From Hyphomonadaceae bacterium UBA7672 (GTDB taxonomy: Bacteria; Pseudomonadota; Alphaproteobacteria; Caulobacterales; Hyphomonadaceae): a stretch of 64,000 nucleotides of DNA. Below the pieces are notes generated by a model, which did no database searches, was not told where the DNA came from, and was given only the letters and a program-made list of their open reading frames with translations. The stretch lies in contig DLHI01000010.1 of assembly GCA_002483135.1 (NCBI GenBank), positions 71,033-135,032 on the forward strand. Direction: 5' to 3'. The stretch's first letter is position 1. Each line of letters opens with the position of its first letter. This document shows positions 62,885 through 64,000 of the stretch, in pieces. The translations under genes and the position numbers were made by a program.

Positions 62885-64000
62885 ATGCGGCGTATCGAAG
62901 GCTTCATCGGCGGCAAATCGGTCAAGGCGACCTCGGGCCGGGAGGGTGACGTTTTCAACCCCAACACGGGCGAAGTGCAGGCGAAGGTCGGCCTCGCGAC
63001 CGAAGCCGATGTCGACGCCGCCGTTCAGGCGGCTGCGAAGGCCCTGCCGGGCTGGGCCGGCACCAACCCGCAACGCCGCGCCCGCGTGATGTTCGAGTTT
63101 AAGCGCCTCGTCGAAGCCAACATGCAGCAGCTCGCTGAACTGCTCTCGTCGGAACACGGCAAGGTCGTCGCGGACTCGAAGGGCGATATCCAGCGCGGCC
63201 TCGAAGTGATCGAGTTCGCCTGCGGCATCCCGCACGCTCTCAAGGGCGAATACACCGAAGGCGCCGGCCCCGGCATCGACGTCTATTCGATGCGCCAACC
63301 CCTGGGCGTCGTCGCCGGCATCACGCCGTTCAACTTCCCCGCCATGATCCCGATGTGGATGTTCGGCGTCGCCATCGCCGTCGGCAACACCTTCGTGCTG
63401 AAGCCGTCCGAGCGTGATCCCTCCGTGCCCGTCCGCCTCGGTGAACTCTTCATGGAAGCCGGCGCTGCTGCTGGCCTCGACGTCACCGGCGTGCTCAACG
63501 TCGTGCATGGCGACAAGGTCGCGGTCGACGCCATCCTGCATCACCCGGAGATCAAGGCCGTCTCCTTCGTCGGCTCGTCCGACATCGCGCACTACATCTA
63601 TCACACCGGCGCTGCGAACGGGAAACGCGTGCAGGCGATGGGCGGCGCCAAGAACCACGGCATCGTCCTCCCCGACGCAGACATGGATCAAGTCGTGAAA
63701 GACCTCTCCGGCGCGGCCTTCGGTTCGGCTGGCGAGCGCTGCATGGCGCTTCCGGTTGTCGTGCCCGTCGGCAAGAAGACCGCCGACGAACTGCGCGAGC
63801 GCATGATCGCCGAGATCGAGACCATGAAGGTCGGCATCTCCACCGATCCCGCCGCGCAATATGGCCCCGTGGTCAACAAGGCCCACCGCGACAAGATCGC
63901 GAACTACATCCAGATGGGCAAGGACGAAGGCGCGGACCTCGTCGTCGATGGTCGCGGCTTCAAGCTGCAGGGCTATGAGAACGGCTTCTTCATCGGCCCG
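62885..64000 (+). CDS. mmsA: methylmalonate-semialdehyde dehydrogenase, cut by window end
   Basis: The first 372 codons of an aldehyde dehydrogenase. Motifs are VVAGITPFNFPAMIPMW (substrate pocket), LKPSERDPSVP (NAD site), VSFVGSS and SAGERCMALPVVV, where the Cys is the catalytic nucleophile. The combination FNFPAMIPMW and GERCMAL is that of MmsA, which turns (methyl)malonate semialdehyde into propionyl- or acetyl-CoA in valine and inositol breakdown. It runs off the right edge without a stop, so the last quarter or so is not seen. Confidence 0.93.
   Translation, partial: MRRIEGFIGGKSVKATSGREGDVFNPNTGEVQAKVGLATEADVDAAVQAAAKALPGWAGTNPQRRARVMFEFKRLVEANMQQLAELLSSEHGKVVADSKGDIQRGLEVIEFACGIPHALKGEYTEGAGPGIDVYSMRQPLGVVAGITPFNFPAMIPMWMFGVAIAVGNTFVLKPSERDPSVPVRLGELFMEAGAAAGLDVTGVLNVVHGDKVAVDAILHHPEIKAVSFVGSSDIAHYIYHTGAANGKRVQAMGGAKNHGIVLPDADMDQVVKDLSGAAFGSAGERCMALPVVVPVGKKTADELRERMIAEIETMKVGISTDPAAQYGPVVNKAHRDKIANYIQMGKDEGADLVVDGRGFKLQGYENGFFIGP

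Noticed and set aside
62867..63886. 339-codon minus-strand frame at the right edge
   Set aside because: It is antisense to mmsA, which has clear aldehyde dehydrogenase motifs and runs off the window on the plus strand.
1..64000. CRISPR arrays, rRNA operons and replication origins
   Set aside because: No regularly spaced repeats, rRNA-like sequence or iteron/DnaA-box cluster was noticed on either strand.

Overview
The window looks like the chromosome of a GC-rich alphaproteobacterium. The Caulobacterales/Hyphomonadales neighbourhood is a guess from gene content. The reasons are the short H-NS-like protein ending in a GRGPTPKWL-type motif, the class III alcohol dehydrogenase and S-formylglutathione hydrolase pair, a long fused indolepyruvate ferredoxin oxidoreductase and an mmsA-type dehydrogenase. 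It divides into a heavy-metal resistance island (about 1-41,240), a short stretch of unfamiliar genes (about 41,240-43,990), and a core chromosomal segment from a tRNA-Leu at 43,991 to the right edge.

Island. Three tripartite RND exporters (outer-membrane C, periplasmic B, inner-membrane A) are present. The first, a Cu/Ag type at 2,346-9,477, carries CusF-like and DUF411 accessories. The second, a Zn/Co/Cd CzcA type at 10,287-17,156, is followed by a CDF transporter. The third, another CzcA-signature set at 33,443-41,060, is followed by a HupE/UreJ-like permease and a membrane-anchored protein. Each set is led by a small secreted His/Cys protein resembling CzcI. Between them lie a divergent CDF exporter and MerR pair with a readable operator, a multicopper oxidase copA-copB pair, a Trm112-like/methyltransferase protein, and a long minus-strand run: Cu ATPase, copC, copD, then a three-gene ECF-sigma module of cnrYXH type. 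A divergent csoR with two operator-like sites faces the ATPase. Next to csoR is a block of less familiar genes: a Met/Cys-rich lipoprotein built from a 34-residue duplication, an AraC regulator, a 46-residue Cys-rich metallothionein-like protein, and a long reading frame that joins a membrane protein, a DUF3703 domain and a frameshifted alpha/beta hydrolase.

Mobile DNA. Remnants of IS6-family elements sit at the left edge, between the first and second RND sets, and after the merR gene. A CDF gene fragment lies next to the second remnant. An IS110-family transposase at 926-1,948 lacks the first Asp of its DEDD site. This suggests that the island was put together stepwise by insertion sequences and has since decayed. 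No integrase, origin, rRNA or CRISPR array was seen.

Core segment. After the tRNA-Leu come moeA and moaC (molybdenum cofactor), two glycosyltransferases of lipid-linked sugar type, small membrane and HTH proteins, an Lrp-type regulator divergent from an indolepyruvate ferredoxin oxidoreductase, an FAD oxidoreductase, a CAT-anticodon tRNA, an H-NS-like protein, the formaldehyde-detoxifying enzymes FghA and FrmA separated by two uncharacterised genes, an acyl-CoA dehydrogenase, a copper-monooxygenase-like secreted protein, a HAD phosphatase, and the start of a methylmalonate-semialdehyde dehydrogenase cut by the window edge.
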